This document shows positions 28,992 to 38,665 of a stretch of DNA of 64,000 nt, in pieces. The translations under genes were made by a program, and so were the position numbers. The notes under the pieces were generated by a model that worked only from the letters and a program-made list of their open reading frames with translations, searched no databases and was not told where the DNA came from. The stretch covers positions 62,001 through 126,000 of the forward strand of contig JAHJYW010000005.1 in assembly GCA_018827375.1 (NCBI GenBank), written 5' to 3'. How positions within the stretch are numbered: position 1 is the stretch's first letter; each line of letters opens with the position of its first letter. The stretch comes from Alphaproteobacteria bacterium (GTDB lineage: Bacteria > Pseudomonadota > Alphaproteobacteria > Caulobacterales > Hyphomonadaceae).

Positions 28992-30644
28992 TCAGTGCCC
29001 GCCACCGAAAACACCGGTGCGGACATTGTAGTCCACCGCCAGCGCGTAATCGGGATCATCATCCGCATCAATCATCAACTGCCCTGCCCGTTTCAGCAGT
29101 TTGTGACAGTCATGGCTGAGGTGGCGCAAACGCAGGGTCTTGCCTTCCGCTTCATACCGCGCCGCGAGGTCCTCAATGGCCTGCAGGGCAGACTGATCGA
29201 CGACGCGGCTGCGCCGGAAGTCGACGATCACGACATCCGGGTCCGTCGTAGGATGGAAGAGATCAGCAAAGCTGTCTGTCGACCCGAAGAAGAGTGGGCC
29301 TTCAATTTCGTAGACATGCGCGCCGGGCGTCCGCACGCTGTCGCGTTCGATGACATGGATGCGCCGCGCATTGTTCCAGGCATAGGCGAGCGCCGATACG
29401 ATCACGCCGACCACGACAGCCGTTGCGAGATCATAAGCGACGGTCACGCCGGTCACGAGCACGATGACAAAGGCATCCATTAGCGGGATGCGCGTCATGA
29501 TCTTGAGGCTCTGCCAGGCGAACGTGCCGATCACAACCATGAACATCACGCCGACCAGAGCGGCGAGCGGAATGCGCTCGATCAGGCTTGAGCCAAAGAG
29601 GATGAAAGCCAGCAGGCAGAGCGATGCGGTAACACCCGACAGGCGCGTCCGGCCGCCAGACTTCACGTTGATCATCGACTGGCCAATCATCGCGCAGCCG
29701 CCCATGCCGCCAAAGAAGCCGGTAACGACATTGGCCGTGCCCTGCGCCAGGCATTCCTGCGAGGCGCCGCCACGCTTGCCGGTAATCTCACCAACGAGGT
29801 TCAGTGTCAGCAGGCTTTCGATCAGGCCGATAGCGGCGAGGATCAGCGCATAGGGGAAGATGATCTCCAGCGTTTCCAGAGTCAGCGGGACCGTCGGAAT
29901 GGCAAACGGCGGCAGGCCGCCCTTCACAGAGGCGAGGTCACCGACGCTTGGCACATTGAGGCCAAAGCCGATGACGATGCCCGCGACGATACCGATACCC
30001 GCAAGCGGCGCCGGAATGATTTTCGTCACCTTCGGCATGCCCCAGATTATCGCCATCGTCAGCGCCGTCAGGCCCAGCATCAGGATCAGCGGCCCGCCGC
30101 TCATCCATTCGCCACCGGCAAAGCCATGGCCCCCGGCGACAGACGTCCCCGGCACCTTGAACTGGCCGAGCTGGGCCAGGAAGATCACGATGGCCAGCCC
30201 GTTGACGAAGCCGAGCATGACCGGATGCGGCACAAGGCGCATGAACTTGCCCAGCTTGAAGATGCCCGCCAGCAATTGCAGCACACCCATCAGCACAACG
30301 GTCGCGAAAAGGTATTGCGCGCCCATGTCGCCGACGCGTGGATCATGTACCAGCCCGACCATGACCACAGCCAGTGCGCCGGTTGCACCCGAAATCATGC
30401 CGGGCCGTCCGCCGAACAGAGCCGTGATCAAGCCAACGATAAAAGCTGCATAGAGGCCGACCAGCGGCCCGACGCCTGCCACAAAAGCAAAGGCAACCGC
30501 TTCGGGCACAAGGGCCAGCGCGACCGTCAGGCCGGCGAGGAGCTCAGTCTTCACGCGCATGGGCGTCATGGCCGACAGGCCATTGCCTGCCCAGTCAGCA
30601 CGCGAGATGCGATCGGCAAACGCCGCGAATGTCGATTTCACCAT
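28992..30644 (-). CDS. SulP/SLC26-family anion transporter with STAS domain
   Basis: A 550-residue transporter. About residues 25-420 are a 14-span-type membrane domain containing the FVAGVGPLVGLYAAF and GMGGCAMIGQSMINVKSGGRTRLSG regions (each in part conserved across SulP). Residues ~435-535 form the cytoplasmic STAS domain (EGPLFFGSTDSF, VVIVDFRRSRVVDQSALQAI). Substrates of the family include sulfate, bicarbonate and dicarboxylates; the sequence does not decide which. It precedes copA on the same strand by 103 bases, and the two are probably separate units because copA has its own operator region. Confidence 0.93.
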   Translation of the reverse strand: MVKSTFAAFADRISRADWAGNGLSAMTPMRVKTELLAGLTVALALVPEAVAFAFVAGVGPLVGLYAAFIVGLITALFGGRPGMISGATGALAVVMVGLVHDPRVGDMGAQYLFATVVLMGVLQLLAGIFKLGKFMRLVPHPVMLGFVNGLAIVIFLAQLGQFKVPGTSVAGGHGFAGGEWMSGGPLILMLGLTALTMAIIWGMPKVTKIIPAPLAGIGIVAGIVIGFGLNVPSVGDLASVKGGLPPFAIPTVPLTLETLEIIFPYALILAAIGLIESLLTLNLVGEITGKRGGASQECLAQGTANVVTGFFGGMGGCAMIGQSMINVKSGGRTRLSGVTASLCLLAFILFGSSLIERIPLAALVGVMFMVVIGTFAWQSLKIMTRIPLMDAFVIVLVTGVTVAYDLATAVVVGVIVSALAYAWNNARRIHVIERDSVRTPGAHVYEIEGPLFFGSTDSFADLFHPTTDPDVVIVDFRRSRVVDQSALQAIEDLAARYEAEGKTLRLRHLSHDCHKLLKRAGQLMIDADDDPDYALAVDYNVRTGVFGGGH

Positions 30645-30735
30645 GTCTGGGGCCTGCCTGTGTGTTTCAGCCGTAAGGAGGTGTGCCCCTCATACAGGCA
30701 TCAAGCTGCATTGCAACGTTGGGGCTGAGGGCAGC

Positions 30736-31578
30736 TCAGGCTGCCGAAGCTGCCGCGTTTGCCGTTCCAGCGGCCACCCAGGCCCCCCGGAAGTCCCTTG
30801 CAGGTTCCAGCTTCTCGGTCAGGCCGATCAGGCCTTCGCCCTGCCCCAGCAGGATCAGACCGCCCGGCATGAGCTGGCTGGCCAGATTGTCGACCACGGA
30901 AGCACGCGCCGAACGCGCCATGCCCGACAGGACATTGCGGCAGATGATGACATCGAACTTGCCAAGCCCGGCCGCGCTTTCCAGCAGATTGTGCTGACGA
31001 AAGCTGACATGGCCCCGGAGGGCTTCGCTGGCTTCCCACTGCCCGGTCTCAAGGCGCGTGAAGTGCTTGGTCAGGCGGTGGATCGAGAGGCCCTTCTGGA
31101 TGTCATAGTGGCCATAACGGGCGACACGGGCCTTCTCGGTCGACACTTTGCAGATATCGGTCGACAGGATCTCGACCTTGGCGCCGCGCAAAGCCGCCGG
31201 CAACTCGTCTTCCAGCAGGATGGAGAGCGAATAGGCTTCCTGTCCGGTTGAACCGCCCGCAAACCAGATTTTCAGGCGGCCGGTGTTCGAGGCTTTCAGG
31301 CGTGCCGGCAGAACGTCTTCCAGCACGCGCTGGAGCGTCTCACGCTCGCGGAAGAAGCGCGTATCCTTGGAGACAAGGGCGGCGGCAATCTCGGCAATGA
31401 AAGCAGGATTGGCACGCGACTTCACGCAATGGACAAGGTCTTCCATTGACCCAAATCCCTCGCGGCGCGCGATGGGCGCGAGACGGGCCTCGATCAGATA
31501 GGCCTTGGATTTAGGAATCGACGTACCAGCACCCTTCAGGGCCAGATCCGCCAATTCGTTAAATACCTCGTCCTGCAT
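30736..31578 (-). CDS. cheR: CheR-type protein-glutamate methyltransferase
   Basis: A 280-residue CheR: helical N-terminal domain (about 1-80) and a SAM-dependent methyltransferase domain with FAGGSTGQEAYSLSILL (~108-124), where most CheRs have CSTGEE, ILSTDICKVSTEKAR (~139) and DVIICRNVL (~209-217). CheR enzymes methylate chemoreceptors. No receptor, cheA or cheB is nearby. It lies third in a chpT-cheY-cheR row on the same strand, an arrangement I recall around chpT in Caulobacter, so its target may lie in that signalling context. About 25 Ala-rich residues end the chain. Confidence 0.92.
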   Translation of the reverse strand: MQDEVFNELADLALKGAGTSIPKSKAYLIEARLAPIARREGFGSMEDLVHCVKSRANPAFIAEIAAALVSKDTRFFRERETLQRVLEDVLPARLKASNTGRLKIWFAGGSTGQEAYSLSILLEDELPAALRGAKVEILSTDICKVSTEKARVARYGHYDIQKGLSIHRLTKHFTRLETGQWEASEALRGHVSFRQHNLLESAAGLGKFDVIICRNVLSGMARSARASVVDNLASQLMPGGLILLGQGEGLIGLTEKLEPARDFRGAWVAAGTANAAASAA

Positions 31579-31649
31579 ATCCCGCTCCGCAACCGGGTTC
31601 TTCTAACCCTTAATCATTACCAATATCGGCACTTTTATTAAGAAATTCT

Positions 31650-32015
31650 TCAGATAAGTCCGACTTCTGCAAATTTGCTTTCAAGAATATCAGCGTCGAA
31701 CGGCTTCATGATAAACTCGTCAGCGCCCGACCGGATCGCCTCGTTTATATGCTCGGCATCATTCTCGATCGAGCAGAAAACGACGAGCGGTTTCTTGCCG
31801 CCATCCTCACGGCGCAGGGCCCGCAGGAAATCCAGACCGTTCATGACAGGCATGTTCCAGTCGAGCAGGATGGCGTCCGGCATGCTGTCGCGGCACGCCC
31901 TCAGCGCCTCAGCGCCATCACCCGCCTCCCTGACATCAAATTTCAGGTCCTGGATGATGCGCGCTGCAACTTTCCGAACGACACGTGAATCGTCAACGAT
32001 CAGGCAGGTTTTCAT
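31650..32015 (-). CDS. cheY: Single-domain response regulator, CheY type
   Basis: A 121-residue receiver domain with no output domain. Acidic pair Asp8-Asp9 (VDDSR), phosphoacceptor Asp in LLDWNMPVMNG (~52), Ser in place of Thr in VVFCSIEND, and conserved Lys in MKPFD (~104). Such proteins act by binding a partner when phosphorylated. Placed between chpT and cheR, it may receive phosphate from ChpT-linked kinases. GGGAGA is seven bases before the ATG. Confidence 0.93.
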   Translation of the reverse strand: MKTCLIVDDSRVVRKVAARIIQDLKFDVREAGDGAEALRACRDSMPDAILLDWNMPVMNGLDFLRALRREDGGKKPLVVFCSIENDAEHINEAIRSGADEFIMKPFDADILESKFAEVGLI

Positions 32016-32114
32016 GGTCTGTCTCCCAAAGCAGACGATCTCGTCAGGTTAACAGGTGCCGCATGAGCGTTAAGAAATCGCTGCGGACGGCTGAGAAACC
32101 CGGAGATGCTGTCT

Positions 32115-32756
32115 TCAACCTTCCGCGCGAATCTGTGTGGCCATGATGATGGCGACATCCTCGCCCTGCTTGGCCGTGATCTCGCCCTCAAGGCTGTCGC
32201 AGATCATCTTGGCGAACAGGGGCTGGATATTGTCGGGCTTCCAGCCATCCTCTGGCTCAATGCCCTGTACAGATCGGGCGGCCTCATCCTTCAGCTTCAC
32301 CCGCTCGCCACGGCTGGAAACGGTCATCGTCATGCCGGCAGCCTCATTGCGAACCCGGGCCTGGATCACGCCGCCGCGTGGCAATGTGTCGATGGCCATC
32401 ATGATAAGGTTCATAAGCAGGCGCGCATGCGAATAGCTGAGGTGATCGGTTGCGATATCCCACTCAATGCTGGGCTTGAGACCCTGCAGGAAGTTCTCGG
32501 TGATCTTCTTGAAGTCATGCATGTCGGCCGTGCCGGCCTGCAGGCCAAGCGAACCATAGGCGTAGCGCAGGAACTGGATCGTGGACGCCGCCTTGCGGGC
32601 ACTGCTGCGCAGCAGTTCCTCGAACTGCTCGTCCATTTCGGAATCGCCTGGTTCATCCAGCATCTCGAGCGCGCTCGTTACACCTGAGACGGGAGACACG
32701 AGGTCATGGCAGATACGCGACGCGATAAAGGCTGAAAGCCGTGCAGGATCGATCAT
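32115..32756 (-). CDS. chpT: Histidine phosphotransferase ChpT
   Basis: A 213-residue phosphotransferase that in Caulobacter passes phosphate from CckA to CtrA and CpdR. The N-terminal dimerisation helix has the phosphoacceptor His in SRICHDLVSPVSGV (~His17), and a degenerate ATPase-like domain (about 85-205) follows without a nucleotide-binding glycine lid, as in ChpT. ATG 32756 (MIDPARL) was chosen over the frame start at 32846 because the family starts there. It is the first gene of the chpT-cheY-cheR row. No cckA or ctrA is in the window. Confidence 0.92.
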   Translation of the reverse strand: MIDPARLSAFIASRICHDLVSPVSGVTSALEMLDEPGDSEMDEQFEELLRSSARKAASTIQFLRYAYGSLGLQAGTADMHDFKKITENFLQGLKPSIEWDIATDHLSYSHARLLMNLIMMAIDTLPRGGVIQARVRNEAAGMTMTVSSRGERVKLKDEAARSVQGIEPEDGWKPDNIQPLFAKMICDSLEGEITAKQGEDVAIIMATQIRAEG

Positions 32757-32855
32757 GGAAGGTCCAGCCCGTTGTTTGATGCGAATTTGCACAAAATCGA
32801 GTGAGCCGCGCCCTGTGTCAATCAACAGGGCGTGAAAGTCTTGCAACAGGCTGCA

Positions 32856-33095
32856 TCAATCCTCGGGCGCGTCCGGTCGGTCGATGTCGTCATAACCGTG
32901 CTTGGCGCTGTGGAAAGACAGCATGAACAGGCCAGCAGAGAGGGCCAGCGTGAACACACCGCCGGCAATATAAGCGCCCCAGCCAAGGCCGGTCACTTCA
33001 ACGCCCATGCCCTGCCAGAAGAAGGTCAGCCCCCACAGCACGGCTGCGAGGGCTGCAAAGGCAATGACAAGAACCAGGACCAGCTTGCGGGACAT
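32856..33095 (-). CDS. Small two-helix membrane protein
   Basis: A 79-residue protein with helices at about 4-26 and 38-61 and an acidic His/Asp-rich tail (KHGYDDIDRPDAPED). AGGAGA is seven bases before ATG 33095, which is clearly the start; the longer upstream frame has no signal. No family recognised. It sits between ydbL and chpT on the same strand, 37 bases after ydbL, and may be read with the ydbH operon. Confidence 0.75.
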   Translation of the reverse strand: MSRKLVLVLVIAFAALAAVLWGLTFFWQGMGVEVTGLGWGAYIAGGVFTLALSAGLFMLSFHSAKHGYDDIDRPDAPED

Positions 33096-33132
33096 GGGTT
33101 TTCTCCTGTCCCGACGCCGGGCAATTGCTGCG

Positions 33133-33480
33133 CTATTTCTGTTTCCAGGCGCCGGATTCGTCCATGTAGTACTGGCCAGCGCCTGTCTTGGCGATCTGCT
33201 TTTCACCGGTCACACGCGCCACTTGGGCCACGGTTGTACCCGTCTGCTTCGACAACTGCTCATAAAGGGCGCGACGCTTGTTGTTGATTTCCTGGACCTT
33301 GCGGACCACAGCCGCGTCGGCCGAGCCAACCACGCCCAGGTAGCCATCAATGCGCTCGCCGACCTGGCCAGCAGAAATGGCGGCTTCAAGCTGCGGGTCA
33401 CCCGCGTGAGCCGCAGGCGCACTGACAATGGCCAGCGAGGCGATGCTCAATGCGATAAAGAGATTTTTGATCATGTTCAT
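33133..33480 (-). CDS. ydbL: YdbL-family (DUF1318) periplasmic protein
   Basis: A 115-residue exported protein: signal peptide 1-26 cut after AHA, then a soluble domain with the family's IDGYLGVV and INNKRRALYEQLSKQTG segments. In E. coli, YdbL works with YdbH and YnbE in moving phospholipid to the outer membrane. Here it is the third gene of the same three-gene order, 18 bases after ynbE, so the assignment is strong. Confidence 0.9.
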   Translation of the reverse strand: MNMIKNLFIALSIASLAIVSAPAAHAGDPQLEAAISAGQVGERIDGYLGVVGSADAAVVRKVQEINNKRRALYEQLSKQTGTTVAQVARVTGEKQIAKTGAGQYYMDESGAWKQK

Positions 33481-33498
33481 GATTATATCCTTCCGTCG

Positions 33499-33696
33499 CT
33501 ATTCGGGAAACAGGTCAGGGTTGTTGGAGATCAGGTCTTCGACTTCCTTGTCGAGCTTGATGCGCACTTCCTGATCGATCTTGACGTTGAGATTGATGGT
33601 AATTGGCTTGTCGGATGGTTCGATGCGGATCGTCGGCGTGCATGCCGACGCAATTGCCACGCAACCAACCAGAAAAACGGCTTTAGGCGGGGTCAT
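33499..33696 (-). CDS. ynbE: YnbE-family outer-membrane lipoprotein
   Basis: A 65-residue lipoprotein: signal peptide with lipobox ending at Cys19, then IRIEPSDKPITINLNVKIDQEVRIKLDKEVEDL in two strands, the pattern of E. coli YnbE, ending in an acidic tail. YnbE stacks on the C-terminal end of YdbH to finish an intermembrane bridge for lipids. ATG 33696 has AAAGGAG ten bases upstream, better than the in-frame ATG at 33720. It follows ydbH after 76 bases. Confidence 0.9.
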   Translation of the reverse strand: MTPPKAVFLVGCVAIASACTPTIRIEPSDKPITINLNVKIDQEVRIKLDKEVEDLISNNPDLFPE

Positions 33697-33772
33697 CAGA
33701 AGGGGACTCCTTTCATTCATGCGAGAACATGACACGGTTCGGCTTAACGTCAATCGATCAGACCGTTGCCTG

Positions 33773-36700
33773 TCATTCAGTTTCACTGCCCTGCTTGGGT
33801 TTGGCCAGATCGACAATGATATCCACGAACTTGTCCTGTTGGGTCGCGTAGGAACTGCTTCTCACGAGCTCTCCGAGCTGTGAGTCCAGTGTGAGATTGA
33901 ACTCAAACGCCTGCCCTTTTGGCATGGTCAGATTTTTCCCGAATGCCAGCGGTCGGGTATTCTTTCCCAACAGATGAACACTGGCCACGGTGCGGTCCAT
34001 CAAATTGCCGGTAAGACCCACCTCGAGAACCGAGAATTGCAGGTCTTTCAGGGCATCAAAGGCCAGTTTCGCATTCGGGTCGCTTTCAGCGGCAGAATCC
34101 ACGGCATCACCTGTGTAGGAAATGCGACCGCCTTTGGCATCGGCTGCAAGCCGCGCATCCCGCACCTGGACTTCATTATCAATGAAATCGACCGGGAACC
34201 GGCCGCTGACCGTGCCGGTCGCCTGGACGTCAGGAAGCTTGAGAACAGAGACAAGCTCGCTCAGCTCGATGGATTCCGCCGTCACTTCCACGCGCTGATT
34301 GTCGCCGCCAAGTGTCCATTCGAGCGGCGAAAGCGCCACGCGCCCGCCCGCAAAAGGGAAGTAGGCTTTCTCGATACCGATGACCTTGCCGTCAATCAGA
34401 TGGAACTCGATATGCCCATCGGCCAGCGGCACACCGATGTTCATCGAGCCAACCGTGACGACCTGCCCCTTGTCGGTTGTCAGGGCGAGAAGGTCACTGA
34501 ACCGGATATGGCCCTCTACGGCCGTGACACGTCCAAGGCGGGTTGTCTGGAAGCCGAAATTACTGACCGTCACTTGGCCTGTGCCCGAAAGCTTCCCTGA
34601 ATCGATATCAATATCCGCCAGTGCCGACATGTCACCTTCCGCAAAGGTGAAAACACCACGCAGGCGTTCCGACAACATGACCGGCTGCAGGCCGCCGGTC
34701 CGGAATTCCAGTGGCCGCGACCGGATTGCAGCGGCGCCATTCAGCTTGATAATATCAAGGTTCACGGTCGTATCCGCCACCGTGACACTGCCCGCTTTAA
34801 GGCGTAGCGGACCGGTCATGAGAAGCTGGCCATCGGTTAGCGTGGCACTCAGGTCAGAGATCAGCGGCTGGTAAAGCGGATCGTCCCGATAGTCCTTGAT
34901 CAGCACGGCATTGGCCTTCAGCGCCCCGGACAGGCCGCCTTTGCCGCTGCGGCCATCAAAGGAGAAGCTGTCGGCCGAGACATTGGCGGGAACAAGCGTG
35001 CCGTCAAAAAGAGTCGCGCCCAAGCGCGCCGAAAGCCGGGGCGAGCCCTTCCCGGTCGCGACCCCCATGCGCACGTCATCGCCGCTTATTGTCAGTGTGC
35101 GGTCGCCAATTGTGAGGGGCAGGTCGAGCTTGTCTGCCAGGATGGTCATCGCCAGACCGTCCTTTGCCAACCAGTCGACCGTGGCACTGGAAAGCCCCAG
35201 CGTTCCTGACGTGGACCCTGTCGTGAAGGGAAGCGTCACATTTCCGAGCGTCACAGCGCCTGCCGGATTTGCCTTGTCCTCGCGGATGAACCCATTGCCC
35301 TGCGGGCAGATGTCAAGACTGATTGGATCGGCCGTAATACTGCCGAACACGAACCCCCTGGTCGAAGCCTTGATGCACTTCGCGCCCTCCGGCGTGACCT
35401 GCCAGCCTTTTTCACCACGCGTAACGCGCACGCCGCCATTGATATCGGTGCTCTTAAGATCAACACCGGAAATCCGCCCGGCAAGCGACAGGCGCCCGTT
35501 TGTATGCAGATCAAATGTGTCTGTTGCGCTCGACAGGCTGAATATCGACAGCTCGGCGGACACAGTCTTGCCGGCCGCTGCCCATGGCTTGAGCGTAAGA
35601 TCATGCGCCTTGATGGCAAAACCTGCTGGGCCTTCCTGCAGTTCATCGAGGCCCAACTGGATCGTCGGAGCCCCGCCGCCAGTCAGACTTATATCCCCGC
35701 TCACAGACACTTCCTGCCCACGAACGGACAGCCAGGGACCATCGGCGCCAGGCACGACGGACAGTCGCATCCCGGACTTTGCATTCAGAACTGTCTCGCC
35801 GCGACTGGACAGCGACACGAGATCGGCGCGTCGACCGAGGCTGAAATTCATGGTCAGGTCAAAATCTTTCAGCGCACGGTCAATGGCGCTGCGCATTGCG
35901 GCACCATGATCAGACAGGACACCAGGCAAGGTGACCGGCTTGGTGACCCTGCTGCGCATGTCGGGCGAAAGCTGCGCCGCCTGCGTCGTGACGCTGCCGG
36001 TGTAGAGCAGTGTGCTCTCCGCCGAACGGCTGAGCACGCCGCTCGCTGACAGGCTCGCAGCTTTGCCCTGAGGCGAGACCACATTTCTGGCTTCAAGCGC
36101 TACGGGCCCGCCAATATTGCCGCTCTCGCCCTTCAGATCTGCTTCGAGGTTCAGAGACTCAGCGCCATAACCCTTCTGATTGACTGCCTCGGCTTCCAGC
36201 GTGAAGCTCGTTCGGGTCAGCGCGGCCATCCCGTCCGCCACAGACAGATTTGGAAGCTCCGTGAAAGCCGCCAGACCTGTCGTGCGCGCGGCGCGAAGCT
36301 CACCACCGGGAAAGACAGCCTCGGCAACAGAGCCTGTCCAGTTGACCTGCATCGGGCCGTCTCCGACATCGGCCGCATCAATGCTTACCTCGACCAGCCC
36401 ATCTTTTACGGAAATGCCTTTGAGCGCCGCCTTCTCCAGAACGACATTCGCTCCACCCGAAATCCGGCCGTTTTCAGCTGCCAGCGAAACAATTCCCTCA
36501 GACCACTGAAATTCGGAATCCGCCGTTTCAAGCAATGCTGGATCAAGCACGAGGTCAATCTTGCCGTTTTGTGGAAGTGTTCCACTCATGGACAATGATG
36601 CTGACAGCTCGCCGGCATCAGTCTGGAGAAAGACACGACCCTCCGTAATGTCGATTGCCGGGAGCTTGAACTCACCGTCATCATTTCCACTGGATGTGCC

Positions 36701-37117
36701 CGCTAGTTTTTCAAGACCGTAGAATTTGACGCCCTTGTCGTTCAACATGCCGCGAACAATTGGCTTGTCGATCGCGACGCCTGTGAGAGCAGGCTTAAAG
36801 AGACCCGGCCAGCCCAGGCGCGCGCTGACTTCCTGCGCCTCAAGTGGAACGTCGCCTCCAGCGCTGACCTTCAGCGCGCGGATAGTCGCTCCACCGAATC
36901 CCAGCTGCGTGAATTTCGCCTCACACACGAGATTTCGCGCAGCGCACCAATCTGCCAGCACACGCTCAGCCACCGCTTTGCGCATCAACCAGCCGGTCGC
37001 GAGCAGGCCCACCAGAACGATAACGACAATCAAAGCCGCCCAACGCACCCACCGGACGGCCTCAATCGGCGATTCATCGACCGATTTGCCTACATTTTTG
37101 TCATCTTGAGTATTCAC
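33773..37117 (-). CDS. ydbH: YdbH-family AsmA-like intermembrane lipid transport protein
   Basis: A 1114-residue bridge protein. It has one N-terminal transmembrane helix (about 29-48) and then a very long repetitive beta-strand region facing the periplasm, ending in the YdbH C-terminal domain (about 830-1060, with VMLSERLRGVFTFAEGD, GHIRFSDLLAL, FPFAGGRVALSPLEW). AsmA-like proteins such as TamB, YhdP and YdbH form a hydrophobic groove that carries phospholipid across the periplasm. The GTG start at 37117 is the only fitting start. It leads the ydbH-ynbE-ydbL operon and is divergent from an M23 endopeptidase. Confidence 0.9.
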   Translation of the reverse strand: MNTQDDKNVGKSVDESPIEAVRWVRWAALIVVIVLVGLLATGWLMRKAVAERVLADWCAARNLVCEAKFTQLGFGGATIRALKVSAGGDVPLEAQEVSARLGWPGLFKPALTGVAIDKPIVRGMLNDKGVKFYGLEKLAGTSSGNDDGEFKLPAIDITEGRVFLQTDAGELSASLSMSGTLPQNGKIDLVLDPALLETADSEFQWSEGIVSLAAENGRISGGANVVLEKAALKGISVKDGLVEVSIDAADVGDGPMQVNWTGSVAEAVFPGGELRAARTTGLAAFTELPNLSVADGMAALTRTSFTLEAEAVNQKGYGAESLNLEADLKGESGNIGGPVALEARNVVSPQGKAASLSASGVLSRSAESTLLYTGSVTTQAAQLSPDMRSRVTKPVTLPGVLSDHGAAMRSAIDRALKDFDLTMNFSLGRRADLVSLSSRGETVLNAKSGMRLSVVPGADGPWLSVRGQEVSVSGDISLTGGGAPTIQLGLDELQEGPAGFAIKAHDLTLKPWAAAGKTVSAELSIFSLSSATDTFDLHTNGRLSLAGRISGVDLKSTDINGGVRVTRGEKGWQVTPEGAKCIKASTRGFVFGSITADPISLDICPQGNGFIREDKANPAGAVTLGNVTLPFTTGSTSGTLGLSSATVDWLAKDGLAMTILADKLDLPLTIGDRTLTISGDDVRMGVATGKGSPRLSARLGATLFDGTLVPANVSADSFSFDGRSGKGGLSGALKANAVLIKDYRDDPLYQPLISDLSATLTDGQLLMTGPLRLKAGSVTVADTTVNLDIIKLNGAAAIRSRPLEFRTGGLQPVMLSERLRGVFTFAEGDMSALADIDIDSGKLSGTGQVTVSNFGFQTTRLGRVTAVEGHIRFSDLLALTTDKGQVVTVGSMNIGVPLADGHIEFHLIDGKVIGIEKAYFPFAGGRVALSPLEWTLGGDNQRVEVTAESIELSELVSVLKLPDVQATGTVSGRFPVDFIDNEVQVRDARLAADAKGGRISYTGDAVDSAAESDPNAKLAFDALKDLQFSVLEVGLTGNLMDRTVASVHLLGKNTRPLAFGKNLTMPKGQAFEFNLTLDSQLGELVRSSSYATQQDKFVDIIVDLAKPKQGSETE

Positions 37118-37187
37118 TGTGACATCCGGCTTGCATCTTGCTAGTCCTGAAACCTAAAGTCCTAATAAGGCAAGAAGGCCAAATTTA

Positions 37188-37212
37188 GCGTGTTCTGGAT
37201 TCTTTAACACGC
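37188..37212. repeat. Inverted repeat GCGTGTT-N11-AACACGC
   Basis: A perfect 7-bp inverted repeat ending ten bases before the M23 gene's ATG, in the divergent region with ydbH. It could be an operator, or a hairpin in the leader that hides the start region. Confidence 0.4.
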
Positions 37213-37222
37213 AAATGACAGA

Positions 37223-38665
37223 ATGGATGCTTGTTCAACTGCGCCTGCTGTTTTGGGGGCGGTCGAGCTCGAAAGAAACGGGACGTTACGCGTGCAACAA
37301 AACACGGAAACTGAACCGCTGAAAGTACCGCACGCCAAGCGGAACTTATCGCAGGGACTGAAAAGTCTCGCTGTCCTGTTCGTGCTGGGATCTGCCTCGG
37401 CTATTGCAGGGCTCGTGATGGTCGACTCTTCCGGCCAGCCGACGCATGGCACCGCGGATGCCGCTACACCGCTGCCACTCGCTGTCACATTGCTCAGCGC
37501 ACGCGACCTGACCGAACCGGCAATTCTCGAGCACGAAACGGGCACATTGAAATCGCGCGAGACGCTGACCGATCTGGTTGTCAGCCTTGGCGCCAGCCAT
37601 CAGGACGCAAATAGCGCGCTGCAGACACTCTACTCCGGCGACCTTCTGGATGCCCGCCGCCTGCGTCCCGGCCTCAAGGCTGAAACCTATCTCGACGGCG
37701 ACCGGCTGACGGCTCTATCGATCCGCGCCGATACCGATCGCAGCCTGCTCATCACGCGTGACCAGGATGGCGCGTGGGAAGCCACCACCCTCAATGCCCG
37801 CCTGACACCCAGCTACAAACGTATCGCCGCTTCCATCGACACATCGATCTATGAGACAGCCCGCAGCCTCGGAGCCGGTGACCAGCAGGTCGTCGATTTC
37901 GCCGATGCCTTTGCCTATGATGTGGACTTCCAGCGCGAAATCCATCCCGGCGACAAATTCGAGATCGTCTACGAAACCTATGTGGACGAACGCGGAAATC
38001 CTGTGAAGTCAGGCAATGTGCTCTTTGCTTCGCTGAATGGTCAGGCTCTCAGCCGCGACTTTTATCGCTTCACGCCCAGCGACGACCAGGCGCCGGATTA
38101 TTACGACAGCAAGGGCGAAAGCGCGACCAAGTTCCTGATGAAGACACCCATCAATGGCGCGCGTCTCTCATCCTCGTTCGGCACGCGACGTCACCCGATC
38201 TCGGGTTATACGCGCCTCCACAAGGGCACGGATTTCGCCGCGCCAAGCGGAACACCCGTATTTGCGGCAGGCAATGGCGTGGTTGTTCGCGCCAACCGCT
38301 ACGGCACTTACGGAAATTTCGTGAAAATTAAGCACGCCAACGGCTATGAAACGGCCTATGCCCACCTCTCGCGCTTCGGAAAAGGCATCAAGGCAGGCAC
38401 GCGGGTGCGTCAGGGCGACACCATCGCCTATGTCGGCTCCACCGGCGCCTCGACCGGGCCCCACCTGCACTATGAGGTCTACATCAAGGATACGCCGGTC
38501 AACGCCATGGCGCTCAAGCTCCCCACGGGCCGGAAACTCGCTGAAACACCCGCCATTCTTGCAGAATTTGCGGAAAAGAAGGCCGAGATCGACCATATCC
38601 GGGCTGAAGGCGGCGCAGAATTCAACCAGGCCCTGCTGGTATCTGCCACCACCCACCAGCCCTGA
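37223..38665 (+). CDS. M23-family (LytM) murein endopeptidase
   Basis: A 480-residue membrane-anchored peptidase. One transmembrane helix (about 46-67), a helical/LysM-like central part (about 110-290), and a LytM domain (about 310-435) with all zinc ligands: HKGTDF, YAHLS and HLHYEV. Such enzymes cut peptide cross-links of peptidoglycan. ATG 37223 has a poor ribosome site; a GTG at 37291 is an alternative that still keeps the helix. It is paralogous to the next gene and 116 bases from it, indicating tandem duplication. Confidence 0.88.
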   Translation: MDACSTAPAVLGAVELERNGTLRVQQNTETEPLKVPHAKRNLSQGLKSLAVLFVLGSASAIAGLVMVDSSGQPTHGTADAATPLPLAVTLLSARDLTEPAILEHETGTLKSRETLTDLVVSLGASHQDANSALQTLYSGDLLDARRLRPGLKAETYLDGDRLTALSIRADTDRSLLITRDQDGAWEATTLNARLTPSYKRIAASIDTSIYETARSLGAGDQQVVDFADAFAYDVDFQREIHPGDKFEIVYETYVDERGNPVKSGNVLFASLNGQALSRDFYRFTPSDDQAPDYYDSKGESATKFLMKTPINGARLSSSFGTRRHPISGYTRLHKGTDFAAPSGTPVFAAGNGVVVRANRYGTYGNFVKIKHANGYETAYAHLSRFGKGIKAGTRVRQGDTIAYVGSTGASTGPHLHYEVYIKDTPVNAMALKLPTGRKLAETPAILAEFAEKKAEIDHIRAEGGAEFNQALLVSATTHQP

